From assembly GCA_030442055.1 (NCBI GenBank), contig JAUJEB010000011.1:1-64000 (forward strand): 64,000 nucleotides of DNA. The letters are read 5' to 3'. Below the pieces are notes generated by a model. The model made no database searches and had not been told where the DNA came from. It was given only the letters and a program-made list of their open reading frames with translations. The first letter of the stretch is position 1, and each line of letters opens with the position of its first letter. Both the position numbers and the translations under genes were made by a program. Positions 1-9,664 of this stretch are shown in pieces. The DNA is from Agaribacillus aureus. GTDB lineage: Bacteria > Bacteroidota > Bacteroidia > Cytophagales > Cyclobacteriaceae.

Positions 1-2460
1 TGTAATGTCACACTGCTCACTGAGCAAGTAATCTCACCACCCACACCAGCAGTAGCACCGGGAGCGGTTTTATTCTCTATCACAGTCACCTGCGCGGTTG
101 AAGTACAGCCATTTGAAGGATCGGTCACGGTCAAAGTGTAATCGCCTGCCACGGTCGCTGTAGGATTCTGCTCTGCTGAAGTAAAAGTACCTGGGCCTGT
201 CCAGCTATAAGTCACATCAGCAGTAGTTGATGAACCTTGCAAGGTCACACTGCTCACCGAACAAGTAATCTCACCGCTTACACCGGCAGTAGCACCGGGA
301 GCAGTTTTATTTTCTATCACCGTCACCTGGGCAGTAGAAGTACAACCATTTGAAGGATCGGTCACGGTCAAAGTGTAATCACCAGCTACAGTTGCTGTCG
401 GGTTTTGCTCTGCCGAAGTAAAAGTACCAGGGCCTGTCCAGCTATAGCTAACACTAGCTGTTCCGGAAGAACCTTGCAGGGTCACACTGCTCACTGAACA
501 AGTAATCTCACCACTCACACCAGCAGTAGCACCTGGAGCGGTTTTATTCTCTATCACAGTCACCTGCGCGGTTGAAGTACAACCATTCGAAGGATCAGTC
601 ACTGTCAAAGTGTAATCGCCGGCTACGGTTGCTGTAGGATTCTGCTCTGCTGAGGTGAAAGTCCCAGGACCTGTCCATGAGTAACTAACACCAGTGGTCG
701 TCGATGAACCTTGCAAGGTCACACTGCTCACCGAACAAGTAATTTCTCCGATTACACTGGCGGTAGCGCCTGGAGCAGTTTTATTTTCAATCACAGTCAC
801 CTGCGCGGTCGAAGTACAACCATTCGAAGGATCGGTCACTGTCAAAGTGTAATCGCCGGCTGCGGTCGCTGTTGGATTCTGTTCTGCCGAAGTAAAAGTA
901 CCAGGGCCTGTCCAGCTATAGCTAACGCCAGCAGTTGTTGATGAACCTTGCAATGTTACGCTGCTCACTGAACAAGTAATCTCGCCGCTTACACCGGCAG
1001 TAGCATCAGGAGCAGTTTTATTTTCTATCACCGTCACCTGGGCCGTTGAAGTACATCCATTCGAAGGATCTGTCACTGTTAATGTGTAATCGCCGGCTAC
1101 AGTTGCTGTAGGATTCTGTTCTGCTGAAGTAAAAGTACCAGGGCCTGTCCAGCTATAGCTAACACCAGCAGTCGTTGATGAACCTTGCAATGTCACACTA
1201 CCTACCAAACAAGTAATCTCGCCACTCACTCCAGCAGTTGCTCCTGGAGCAGTTTTATTCTCTATCACTGTCACCTGATCAGTAGATGTACACCCATTCG
1301 AAGGATCAGTCACTGTCAAAGTGTAATCCCCAGCTACGGTTGCTGTAGGATTCTGTTCTGCTGAAGTAAAAGTACCAGGGCCTGTCCATGAGTAACTAAC
1401 ACCAGATGTTCCAGAAGAACCCTGTAATGTCACACTACTCACTGAACAAGTAATCTCACCACTCACACCAGCAGTAGCACCGGGAGCAGTTTTATTTTCT
1501 ATCACCGTCACCTGCGCGGTCGAAGTACAGCCATTTGAAGGACCTGTCACTGTCAAAGTGTAATCCCCAGCTACGGTTGCTGTAGGATTCTGTTCTGCTG
1601 AAGTAAAAGTACCAGGGCCTGTCCAGCTATAGCTAACACCAGCAGTCGTTGATGAACCTTGCAATGTCACACTACCTACCAAACAAGTAATCTCGCCACT
1701 CACTCCAGCAGTTGCTCCTGGAGCAGTTTTATTCTCTATCACTGTCACCTGATCAGTAGATGTACACCCATTCGAAAGATCAGTCACTGTCAAAGTGTAA
1801 TCCCCAGCTACGGTCGCTGTTGGGTTTTGCTCTGCTGAAGTAAAGGTGCCTGGACCCGTCCAGCTATAGCTAACACCAGCGGTTATTGATGAACCTTGCA
1901 AGGTCACGCTGCTCACTGAACAAGTAATCTCACCACTCACACCAGCAGTAGCGCCGGGAGCAGTTTTATTCTCTATCACAGTAACCTGAGCGGTTGAAGT
2001 ACAGCCATTCGAAGGATCGGTTACTGTCAAAGTGTAATCCCCAGCTGCGGTCGCTGTAGGATTCTGCTCTACTGAGGTGAAAGTCCCAGGACCTGTCCAT
2101 GAGTAACTAACTCCAGCGGTCGTCGATGAACCTTGCAAGGTCACACTATTTACTAAACAAGTAATCTCACCACTCACACCAGCAGTAGCACCGGGAGCAG
2201 TTTTATTCTCTATCACAGTCACCTGCGCGGTCGAAGTACAACCATTCGAAGGATCGGTCACTGTCAAAGTGTAATCGCCGGCTGCGGTCGCTGTTGGATT
2301 CTGTTCTGCTGACGTAAAAGTGCCTGGACCCGTCCAGCTATAAGTCACACCAGCAGTAGTTGATGAACCTTGCAAGGTCACACTGCTCACCGAACAAGTA
2401 ATCTCACCGCTTACACCGGCAGTTGCGCCAGGAGCGGTTTTGTTCTCTATCACGGTAACT
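1..2460 (-). repeat. coding tandem repeat array, 237-bp period (79 aa), at least 10 units
   Basis: The anchor 'gtttta' (followed by ttctctatcac or a close variant) recurs at 67, 304, 541, 778, 1015, 1252, 1489, 1726, 1963, 2200 and 2437, always exactly 237 bp apart, so the reading frame is preserved. Each unit encodes a PKD/Ig-like domain (ITCSVSSVTLQG ... YSWTGPGTFTSAEQNP ... AGDYTLTVTDPSNGC ... VTVIENKTAPGA). Units differ by scattered substitutions but no indels. The array continues beyond base 1, so its full copy number cannot be given. Confidence 0.95.
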
Positions 2461-5400
2461 TGCGCAGTCCCTTCACATCCTGAGCCAGGAGCGGTGGCGG
2501 TCACGGTGTAATCGCCAGCTACAGACACCTGCGGGTTCTGCTCCGTAGAAGTAAAACCTCCGGGGCCTGTCCAACTATAGGTAACGCCAGCCGTGGGACT
2601 GGAAGCCGACAATGTGACAGCAGATACATTACAGGTAAGCTCTCCATCGACCGATGCCGTTACATCCACGGATCCCGTAGCACCATCCCCTCTGACAATA
2701 ACATCATCGAAGGCATAATGCTCCTCAAGACCAGTCGTTTTAATCCGCAATACGATCTGAAGCGTGCTTCCGGCGATATTCCCGGTCGACTTAATGGTGG
2801 TAAAAGGCAAATCGCCGTCAAAGCTTGCTATACTGGTTTCTGCTCCCCCATCCAGCTTGTAAAATACTCTGAAATAGTCATACTGATCTGAGGAAGGATC
2901 ACTATCTAACCCCCCAAAACCTTCCGCATTTAAGGAAATGGTGACATTACCGGCGCTGCTAATGTCAATTGCTTCAGAGGTCCAGATGCCTTCTCCATCC
3001 AGGTTAAAAACATAAAACTCTGCTGATCTCACTTCAAAAAAAGTGTCTCCTGCGCCACCTACAGGCGCTATCGGTACAATTTGGGTAGACCATGCGGTGG
3101 TACCGTTATCTGTGGTAGTACCATCGGCAAGATCAAAGAATTCGGCCCATATCTCGGGGCCATCATCCGCAGTTACAGCCACGTTTTTTGATGATGAACA
3201 ACCATTTGAGGTGTTTGTAACTGTAACCGTGTACTGCCCGACCACGCTTACAGCAGGGTTCTGGGCATTAGAAGTAAAACCTCCCGGACCTGTCCAGCTA
3301 TAGGCTACCCCAGGGGTTGTGGAGTTTGCTGTAAGGTTAATGGTAGTTGCATTACAGGCCAGGTTTCCTCCGGAGGCGGAAATGTTGGGTTTAATGATGT
3401 CCTGATTGACAACCACAGTCGCCGTGCCACTACAGCCGGCATCAGTGGTGACCGTAACAGCATAGGTACCGGCTTCACTCACCGAAGGTGTGGCTTGCGT
3501 AGAACTAAAACCATCGGGACCAACCCAGCTAAAACTTGCCCCGGCCGGACTTATATTGGTAGATAGGATCACCTGTGTATTCGTACATGTAAGCTGGCCA
3601 CCTGCCGATGCCGTGACATTTAGTCCGGCAGTCGTATTTGAGGTGATTTTAACCCTGTCAAAATAATATCTTTCGCTGTTTGCGGTAGTAACTGCACGAA
3701 CAACCACTTGTATCGTATTCCCGGTTAACCAGTTGGCACTCGCTTTAACATTAACGCTTTTTCCAACATGAAAACCATCTTTAAAAGGGATTTCAGCCCC
3801 CCCGTCAAGTTTATAAAACACTTTGATATAATCGGCATTTTCCCAGGTTTCTCCGTTATCTATCCCGCTGCTTAATTCTACGGTGGCATTCACCGAAGCC
3901 TGAGCGGCGATGTTAATTATTTCCGATCGCCAGACACCTTCATCATCATTATTTGATATCTTAATTTTACTGTTTGAAACCTCGAAGGTACCTTTGCTAT
4001 TTTCAATAGACCAGGCGGTAGCACCATTATCCGAGGTCGAACCATTGGCCAACCCTGCAAATTTCTCATACCATATGGTTTGTGTTTCATTTGAAGGGCC
4101 AACTACATCCACAGCAACTGACTCCGAACAACCACTCGGTGCTGTAGCCGTTACGGTGTAGGTCCCAGCGTTGGAAACTACCGGATTCTGTTGACCCGAT
4201 GAAAACCCGTTAGGACCTGTCCAACTATAGGTTACTCCCGGCAGGGTCGCATTTGATGTGAGGGTAACACTACCAACATCACAGGACAAACTACCTCCAG
4301 ACGCTGTAAGCCCCAGGTTTGGACTTTTTGAGAACACACTTACATTGTCAAATGCATAATGCTCCTCCAGTCCCGTCGTTTTAACTCTCAAAACGATCTG
4401 AAGTGTGTTTCCTGAAATATTGCCTGAAGAGGTAATGGTTGTAAAAGGCAAATCGCCCTCAAAGCTTGCTATACTGGTCTCAGATCCTCCATTCAGTTTA
4501 TAAAATACTTTGAAGTAATCATATTGATTAGAAGAAGGATTATTATTGAGGCCCCCGAAGCCTTCCGCATTCAAGGAAACTGCCACATCTCCCGCATTGC
4601 TGATATCAATTATCTCAGAAGTCCAGATGCCTTCACCATCCAGGTTAAAAACGAAAAATTCCTTTGACCTCACATCAAAGAAAGTTTCCCCTGCCCCTCC
4701 TACCGGTTCGATGGGTACAATTTGTGTAGACCATGCCGTTGCACCATTATCATTGTCCGTACCGTCAGCAAGGTCAAAAGACTCAGCCCATACTTCGGGA
4801 CCATCAAATGCTGTCACCTCTACAGTTTTGGCTGCTGAACAGCCGTTTGCGGGGTTAGTAATTGTAACAGTATATTGCCCTGCCACACTTACACCCGGGT
4901 TTTGGACATTGGAAGTAAATCCTCCCGGACCAGTCCAGCTATAGGTGGCGCCGGGAATGGCGGCACTCGCCGAAAGGCTGACGGTGGAAACATCGCAGGA
5001 CAAGTTTCCTCCGGAAGCTACAATCCTGGGTTTACTTGAAAATAGTCTTACGTTATCAAAGTAATAAAACTCATTTTCCGCCGAGTTCCTGGCCCTGACA
5101 ACAATTTGAAGGGTGTTTCCATTAAGGGGAAAAACGGTATTTGCCTCAATGGGATCAAAAAAGTTTTTTTGGGACCCTTTTTGTAAAATTTTTTCCGGTC
5201 CGCCGTTTAACTTGTAATACACCCTGATATAGTCGGCATCTTCCAGAGATCCTGAGGCACTTAAATCAACTGTTAGTAAAAGATCAACATATGCTGAAAT
5301 ATTAATAACCTCCGAGCGCCAGACCGCTTCTCCATCTGTGTCGTTAAATGAAAAGCGCTTATTACGCACTTCCACATGATCATCATTATTTAAATTGGTA

Positions 5401-5600
5401 TTGGAAATATCCCTGCTCCATCCGGTGGAGCCATTATCCTGGGTAGTTCCATTGCTCCAATTGTTAAAGTTTTCCACCCACACATTTGGGGTACAAGTCA
5501 GGTCATCGCCATAAGTATTGGCGGCCACAGCTGGTGGGTTGATCAGGAGTATGCATAACATCACACCCGTGATCACATTAGACCAAATTATTCTATTCAT
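1..5600 (-). CDS. giant secreted PKD/Ig-like repeat protein, N-terminal part (runs off left edge)
   Basis: The frame opens at ATG 5598-5600 and stays open to base 1 (1866 codons, no stop read), so the C-terminus is missing. Residues 1-26 form a clean signal peptide ending AVA|AN. Next come four domains of about 150 residues (about 5490-5045, 4800-4340, 4100-3640, 3165-2690) that look like a discoidin/MAM-type jelly roll, each with a conserved 'VWRSE' or 'IWTSE' core and a 'YYFDNV'-like strand, alternating with PKD/Ig-like domains that carry YSWTGP, AGxYTVT and a single NGC cysteine. From about 2450 to the left edge only the PKD/Ig-like unit remains, repeating every 79 residues. This resembles the SprB/gliding-adhesin style of Bacteroidota surface proteins, usually secreted by the type IX system. 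The C-terminal sorting domain that would prove this lies outside the window. The substrate bound is unknown. Confidence 0.85.
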   Translation of the reverse strand, partial: MNRIIWSNVITGVMLCILLINPPAVAANTYGDDLTCTPNVWVENFNNWSNGTTQDNGSTGWSRDISNTNLNNDDHVEVRNKRFSFNDTDGEAVWRSEVINISAYVDLLLTVDLSASGSLEDADYIRVYYKLNGGPEKILQKGSQKNFFDPIEANTVFPLNGNTLQIVVRARNSAENEFYYFDNVRLFSSKPRIVASGGNLSCDVSTVSLSASAAIPGATYSWTGPGGFTSNVQNPGVSVAGQYTVTITNPANGCSAAKTVEVTAFDGPEVWAESFDLADGTDNDNGATAWSTQIVPIEPVGGAGETFFDVRSKEFFVFNLDGEGIWTSEIIDISNAGDVAVSLNAEGFGGLNNNPSSNQYDYFKVFYKLNGGSETSIASFEGDLPFTTITSSGNISGNTLQIVLRVKTTGLEEHYAFDNVSVFSKSPNLGLTASGGSLSCDVGSVTLTSNATLPGVTYSWTGPNGFSSGQQNPVVSNAGTYTVTATAPSGCSESVAVDVVGPSNETQTIWYEKFAGLANGSTSDNGATAWSIENSKGTFEVSNSKIKISNNDDEGVWRSEIINIAAQASVNATVELSSGIDNGETWENADYIKVFYKLDGGAEIPFKDGFHVGKSVNVKASANWLTGNTIQVVVRAVTTANSERYYFDRVKITSNTTAGLNVTASAGGQLTCTNTQVILSTNISPAGASFSWVGPDGFSSTQATPSVSEAGTYAVTVTTDAGCSGTATVVVNQDIIKPNISASGGNLACNATTINLTANSTTPGVAYSWTGPGGFTSNAQNPAVSVVGQYTVTVTNTSNGCSSSKNVAVTADDGPEIWAEFFDLADGTTTDNGTTAWSTQIVPIAPVGGAGDTFFEVRSAEFYVFNLDGEGIWTSEAIDISSAGNVTISLNAEGFGGLDSDPSSDQYDYFRVFYKLDGGAETSIASFDGDLPFTTIKSTGNIAGSTLQIVLRIKTTGLEEHYAFDDVIVRGDGATGSVDVTASVDGELTCNVSAVTLSASSPTAGVTYSWTGPGGFTSTEQNPQVSVAGDYTVTATAPGSGCEGTAQVTVIENKTAPGATAGVSGEITCSVSSVTLQGSSTTAGVTYSWTGPGTFTSAEQNPTATAAGDYTLTVTDPSNGCTSTAQVTVIENKTAPGATAGVSGEITCLVNSVTLQGSSTTAGVSYSWTGPGTFTSVEQNPTATAAGDYTLTVTDPSNGCTSTAQVTVIENKTAPGATAGVSGEITCSVSSVTLQGSSITAGVSYSWTGPGTFTSAEQNPTATVAGDYTLTVTDLSNGCTSTDQVTVIENKTAPGATAGVSGEITCLVGSVTLQGSSTTAGVSYSWTGPGTFTSAEQNPTATVAGDYTLTVTGPSNGCTSTAQVTVIENKTAPGATAGVSGEITCSVSSVTLQGSSGTSGVSYSWTGPGTFTSAEQNPTATVAGDYTLTVTDPSNGCTSTDQVTVIENKTAPGATAGVSGEITCLVGSVTLQGSSTTAGVSYSWTGPGTFTSAEQNPTATVAGDYTLTVTDPSNGCTSTAQVTVIENKTAPDATAGVSGEITCSVSSVTLQGSSTTAGVSYSWTGPGTFTSAEQNPTATAAGDYTLTVTDPSNGCTSTAQVTVIENKTAPGATASVIGEITCSVSSVTLQGSSTTTGVSYSWTGPGTFTSAEQNPTATVAGDYTLTVTDPSNGCTSTAQVTVIENKTAPGATAGVSGEITCSVSSVTLQGSSGTASVSYSWTGPGTFTSAEQNPTATVAGDYTLTVTDPSNGCTSTAQVTVIENKTAPGATAGVSGEITCSVSSVTLQGSSTTADVTYSWTGPGTFTSAEQNPTATVAGDYTLTVTDPSNGCTSTAQVTVIENKTAPGATAGVGGEITCSVSSVTL

Positions 5601-6303
5601 TTGATTGAAAGCTGTTTTGAGTCGATAAAAAAATGAGACTCTATTAAAAAATAAATTTCACCTGTATGGGGCCATAAAAAATCTGCCCAAATTCCAAACG
5701 TAGGCAATGATCGGCAGACTATTTTTCTGTTTTTTCCAAATTCACAATCCTTGTTAGATTTTGTAATGAATTTGATAATTTTATAGCCCACAATCTCCAT
5801 TTTTGTTAAGAAAGTCGGCGTTCATAGGTTTAAATAAAACTCACCCATCTTGCTTTATTTCACTATCAAAAACCATATAAAATTGGTGATTATCAAATTA
5901 AGAACCAGCCAATTGCCAGGTGTGTGCCGAACCATAGGTGAAAACAAAAAGTTAGCTGATTTTTCAATTCCTCAGGGGTTTTCAAAATATTGTGTTGCTT
6001 AAAACAGGGGCCTGTAAGAAAATGGTAATCCGGAGAGAAATGTAAGGCTTGCGGAACACTCATATTCCGTAAATCACTGGATCGTCAATTACTTAAAAAA
6101 GTACAAATGACCATTTGCAACGCTTTCGCTCCTTCAAGTGGCGATCCCGGGATTTTGCGGTGTGGCTTTTCCGCTATGCTACCTTCCAGTCCCATTACTC
6201 CTTCTGACAAATGAATTGTCGGTTTCCTGGCCTCAATAAAATCTAGCATCCTTAAAAAGTTGTAATAGTATGCCAAATAAGCTAATTTAGAAGTTATTCT
6301 TTT
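5601..6303. other. intergenic region, divergent promoters expected
   Basis: About 700 bp between the divergent giant repeat gene and the first FG-GAP lipoprotein. I see no convincing gene. A short minus-strand frame at 6085-6309 overlaps the start of the next gene and has no family I recognise. A plausible promoter for the plus-strand gene lies at its right end (separate entry). The rest is AT-rich with no clear terminator or repeat. Confidence 0.6.
6260..6290 (+). promoter_or_regulatory. candidate Bacteroidota housekeeping promoter for the FG-GAP lipoprotein
   Basis: TTG at 6260-6262, a 20-nt spacer, then TAATTTAG at 6283-6290, one mismatch from the TAnnTTTG -7 box of Bacteroidota. The predicted transcription start would lie only a few bases before ATG 6304, which suits either that ATG with a very short leader or the second ATG at 6316. 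Confidence 0.35.
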
Positions 6304-9300
6304 ATGCAATTTCCTATGAAATACAGCCTATATTTTATGTTTTGCTTTTTGACATTTTTTGCTTGTCAAAAAACAGAAAAAGACAATCATACTGCTGGTT
6401 TTGAATTAATTGACAAACAACAATCAGGTATAGATTTCTCCAACGACCTGTATGAGTCAGATACCTTCAATTATTATACTTTCCCATATTTATACATGGG
6501 TGGTGGTGTGGCCATTGCTGATATCAATAATGATGGATTACAGGATGTATTTTTTACCGGAAACATGGTGCCAAATAAACTGTATTTGAATAAAGGAGAT
6601 TTTCAATTTGAAGATATCAGTGAATCGGCAGGCATCGGAGGCGATAAACGGTGGTACACGGGTGTGTCGATGGTTGACATTAACAACGACGGGTGGATGG
6701 ATATTTATCTATCGGTTTCCGGCAGGAACAGGAAACCGGTCAATCAGCTTTTGATCAACAATGGTGATAACACTTTTTCCGAGGAGGCAGAAGCATACGG
6801 CTTGGCCGATAGCTCCCCCTCGATCCAATCTACCTTTTTTGACTATGATCGCGATGGATACCTGGATGTATTTGTTGCCAACTACCCTCAGTTTGAGGTG
6901 AGTCAAGGCAATTATTTTTATCGCCAAATGATGAATGAAAACAAATTTGAGCATTCGGGCCATTTATATCATAATGAACAGGATGGCACTTTCAAGGACG
7001 TTACCGCCGAGGCCCAGGTTCAGAATCTTGGATTGACACTGGGAATAGTGGCCTCGGATTTTAATAACGACGGATGGACGGACCTCTTCCTGTCCAACGA
7101 TTTCAACGTTCCTGATTTTTTCTACATTAACAATCAGGATAACACCTTTCGTGAGGTAATTAAGGAAAGCACAAATCATACCGCCATGTTTGGAATGGGT
7201 ATAGACGCCGCGGATTTCAACAATGATGGGTTACTGGATATTGCCCAGGTGGACATGACCCCTTCGGATCACAAACGCTCAAAAACCAACATGGCCAGCA
7301 TGAGCCCCGCTTCTTTTTATCAGGCAGTTAAATTTGGTTTTCACCATCAATACATGCACAACACCTTACAGCTCAACAATGGTGTCAACAGTGATGGGGC
7401 ACCGGTTTTCAGTGACATTTCCCAATTAGCCGGGCTCGCCAAAACCGATTGGAGCTGGAGCGCTTTATTTGCGGACCTGGATAACGATGGCCTCAAAGAT
7501 ATCTACATCACCAATGGCATTCTCAGAGACGTCAATAACAATGACGCCAATGTGAGTTTTGATAAAGCTTCCTTTTTTGGCAGCAAACCGGACTATACAA
7601 AACTACCAAGTACGCCTCTAAGTAACTATGCCTTTCAGAACTCGGAAAATCTAACCTTTCAGACAAAAACCAGCGAGTGGGGGCTGGATGACAAGGGTTT
7701 CTCAAATGGGGCGGCTTACGCAGACCTGGACAACGACGGGGACCTGGACCTGGTCGTCAACAATGTTAACGCTCCTGCTTCCATATACAAGAATCTTTCC
7801 TCGAATACACATCATTACTTAAAAATAAAACTCCGGGGACCTGAAAGCAATCCCCTTGGCCTTGGCACCAAAATAACAATAAAACAGCAGGACAAGGTGC
7901 AATACATCGAACACACACTTACCCGCGGTTTTCAATCGTCGGTTGAACCAATGATTCATTTCGGACTTGGGGAGGTCGACGTTATTGATGAAGTAAAAGT
8001 CCTCTGGCCTGATGGAAAAGCGAGTTATTTGCAAGATGTTCCGGGAGATCAATTACTCGAGATAAATTATGCCAATGCGCAACAGGGTCAGCCAGTGGCG
8101 GCTCAACCAACCAATAAGCCTTTTCATCAGATGAAGGACCTGCCTATTCCCTTCCGGCATACCGAGGATGAATTCGACGATTTCAAAAATGAACCACTCC
8201 TACCCCATAAAAACTCCAATTTGGGGCCCTGCAGTGCCTCAGGGGATATCAACGGTGACGGTTTAGCCGACCTGTTTATCGGCAATGCGACAAATAGCGT
8301 GGCAAGATTGCTTATCCAAACCGGGGACAACCAATTCCGCCTGGCTCCAGGACCATGGGAAAAGGACAGCATTTATGAAGACACCGGCTGCATTTTGTAT
8401 GACCTGGACGCTGATAATGATTTAGACCTATTTGTTGTTAGTGGCGGAAATGATCCTTCTAAAAAAGGGGAGTACTACCAGGACAGGCTTTATTATAATG
8501 ACAATGGGCAATTCAAAAAGGCAAATGGCCTACCTGCCATTTCTTCCAGCGGAGAAACGGTGCTACCCCTGGACTTCGATCAGGATGGCGACATGGATTT
8601 ATTTATTGGAGGCAGGATTATCCCCGGTCATTATCCTTTTGCGCCGGAATCAATTATCCTGGAAAACACAGGAGGAAATAACGAGACACTTTCGTACAAG
8701 AAATTGGAGGCAGATCGGCTGGGAGCTTTGCAAAAGGTGGGTTTGGTTACCGCTGCCCGCTGGGAGCACCTGGATGATGATGGTGCCAAAGAGTTGATCG
8801 TCACGGGCGAGTGGATGGGAATCGAGGTTTTCAATTACAAGAAGGGAAAATTTATCAATGTCTCGGAAAAATTTGAACTGGAAGATATTACCGGCTGGTG
8901 GCGGGCGCTCATAACCGTAGACGTAGATAATGATGGCGATATGGATCTGGTGGCTGGAAACCTTGGGTTGAACTATAAGTATAAAGCCTCGCCAAGCCAT
9001 CCCTTTTTAATCTATGCCAATGATTTTGACAATAACGGATCGTCGGATATTGTGTTGAGTTATGAAAAGCAGGGAAAAAAATTACCGCTAAGAGGAAGAG
9101 AATGTTCCTCTCAACAGGTTCCTGCCATTGCCCGGCGATTTGAAACTTTCGAGTCCTTTGCCGACGCCTCGCTCGAAGAAATTTATGGTGATAACATGCT
9201 CGATGACGCGCTCCACTTTCAGGCAAAAATGTTTGAACACGCCTGGTTTGAAAATGACAATGGAAAATTTACAGTCCACACACTGCCAAACCTTTCTCAG

Positions 9301-9633
9301 ATATCTTCTATTGAAGCCATCCTGCCATTTGACTACAACGGCGATGAATTTCCCGATTTAATTGTAGCCGGCAATTTGTATGCAGCCGAGGTGGAAACCA
9401 CCCGGAATGATGCGAGTTTCGGGTTAGTGCTGGTGGGAAAAGGCAAAGACGGCTTTTCCGCCATACCAGCTTCGGAATCCGGTCTGCTTGTAACAGGGGA
9501 GGTAAAAGGGATCCATAAAATTAAAACCGGGGATCATAATGAAGTTTTCCTTTTCAGTAGAAATAATGATAGCGTAGATTCATGGAGGTTTACTAAAAAA
9601 GGAGTTAACTTGGTTAGTGTGGCACAGCAATAA
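6304..9633 (+). CDS. FG-GAP/VCBS-repeat lipoprotein with ASPIC/UnbV domain
   Basis: The protein has 1109 residues. The N-terminus is a type II signal with lipobox FFAC (Cys21, or Cys17 if translation starts at the second ATG, 6316, giving MKYS). After the cysteine comes an acidic/charged stretch (KTEKD), as in surface-exposed Bacteroidota lipoproteins. Many FG-GAP/VCBS repeats carry calcium-type DxNxDGxxD loops (for example DINNDGLQD, DFNNDGWTD, DLDNDGDLD, DVDNDGDMD), suggesting two beta-propellers. Between them, at roughly residues 500-580, is an ASPIC/UnbV module (GLGTKITI, TRGFQSS, IHFGLG, VLWPDG). Such proteins often sit beside SusCD pairs in marine Bacteroidota; their biochemical role is not established. 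It is a clear paralogue of the convergent gene at 9665-12988. Confidence 0.9.
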   Translation: MQFPMKYSLYFMFCFLTFFACQKTEKDNHTAGFELIDKQQSGIDFSNDLYESDTFNYYTFPYLYMGGGVAIADINNDGLQDVFFTGNMVPNKLYLNKGDFQFEDISESAGIGGDKRWYTGVSMVDINNDGWMDIYLSVSGRNRKPVNQLLINNGDNTFSEEAEAYGLADSSPSIQSTFFDYDRDGYLDVFVANYPQFEVSQGNYFYRQMMNENKFEHSGHLYHNEQDGTFKDVTAEAQVQNLGLTLGIVASDFNNDGWTDLFLSNDFNVPDFFYINNQDNTFREVIKESTNHTAMFGMGIDAADFNNDGLLDIAQVDMTPSDHKRSKTNMASMSPASFYQAVKFGFHHQYMHNTLQLNNGVNSDGAPVFSDISQLAGLAKTDWSWSALFADLDNDGLKDIYITNGILRDVNNNDANVSFDKASFFGSKPDYTKLPSTPLSNYAFQNSENLTFQTKTSEWGLDDKGFSNGAAYADLDNDGDLDLVVNNVNAPASIYKNLSSNTHHYLKIKLRGPESNPLGLGTKITIKQQDKVQYIEHTLTRGFQSSVEPMIHFGLGEVDVIDEVKVLWPDGKASYLQDVPGDQLLEINYANAQQGQPVAAQPTNKPFHQMKDLPIPFRHTEDEFDDFKNEPLLPHKNSNLGPCSASGDINGDGLADLFIGNATNSVARLLIQTGDNQFRLAPGPWEKDSIYEDTGCILYDLDADNDLDLFVVSGGNDPSKKGEYYQDRLYYNDNGQFKKANGLPAISSSGETVLPLDFDQDGDMDLFIGGRIIPGHYPFAPESIILENTGGNNETLSYKKLEADRLGALQKVGLVTAARWEHLDDDGAKELIVTGEWMGIEVFNYKKGKFINVSEKFELEDITGWWRALITVDVDNDGDMDLVAGNLGLNYKYKASPSHPFLIYANDFDNNGSSDIVLSYEKQGKKLPLRGRECSSQQVPAIARRFETFESFADASLEEIYGDNMLDDALHFQAKMFEHAWFENDNGKFTVHTLPNLSQISSIEAILPFDYNGDEFPDLIVAGNLYAAEVETTRNDASFGLVLVGKGKDGFSAIPASESGLLVTGEVKGIHKIKTGDHNEVFLFSRNNDSVDSWRFTKKGVNLVSVAQQ

Positions 9634-9664
9634 AAATGCGGTTTAAGCCGGGTTAATCACCGGA

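Noticed and set aside
1-2460. CRISPR array or non-coding satellite
   Set aside because: The 237-bp period is a multiple of three, the unit encodes a recognisable PKD/Ig-like domain in one open frame, and there are no unique spacers.
3043-4944. Plus-strand frames of 80-130 codons (3043-3303, 3910-4161, 4546-4944)
   Set aside because: They lie antisense to the intact minus-strand giant gene and repeat because that gene repeats.
6085-6309. Minus-strand frame of 74 codons upstream of the first FG-GAP gene
   Set aside because: It overlaps the start of a certain gene, has no visible start signal, and I recognise no family; it could be a fragment but cannot be supported.
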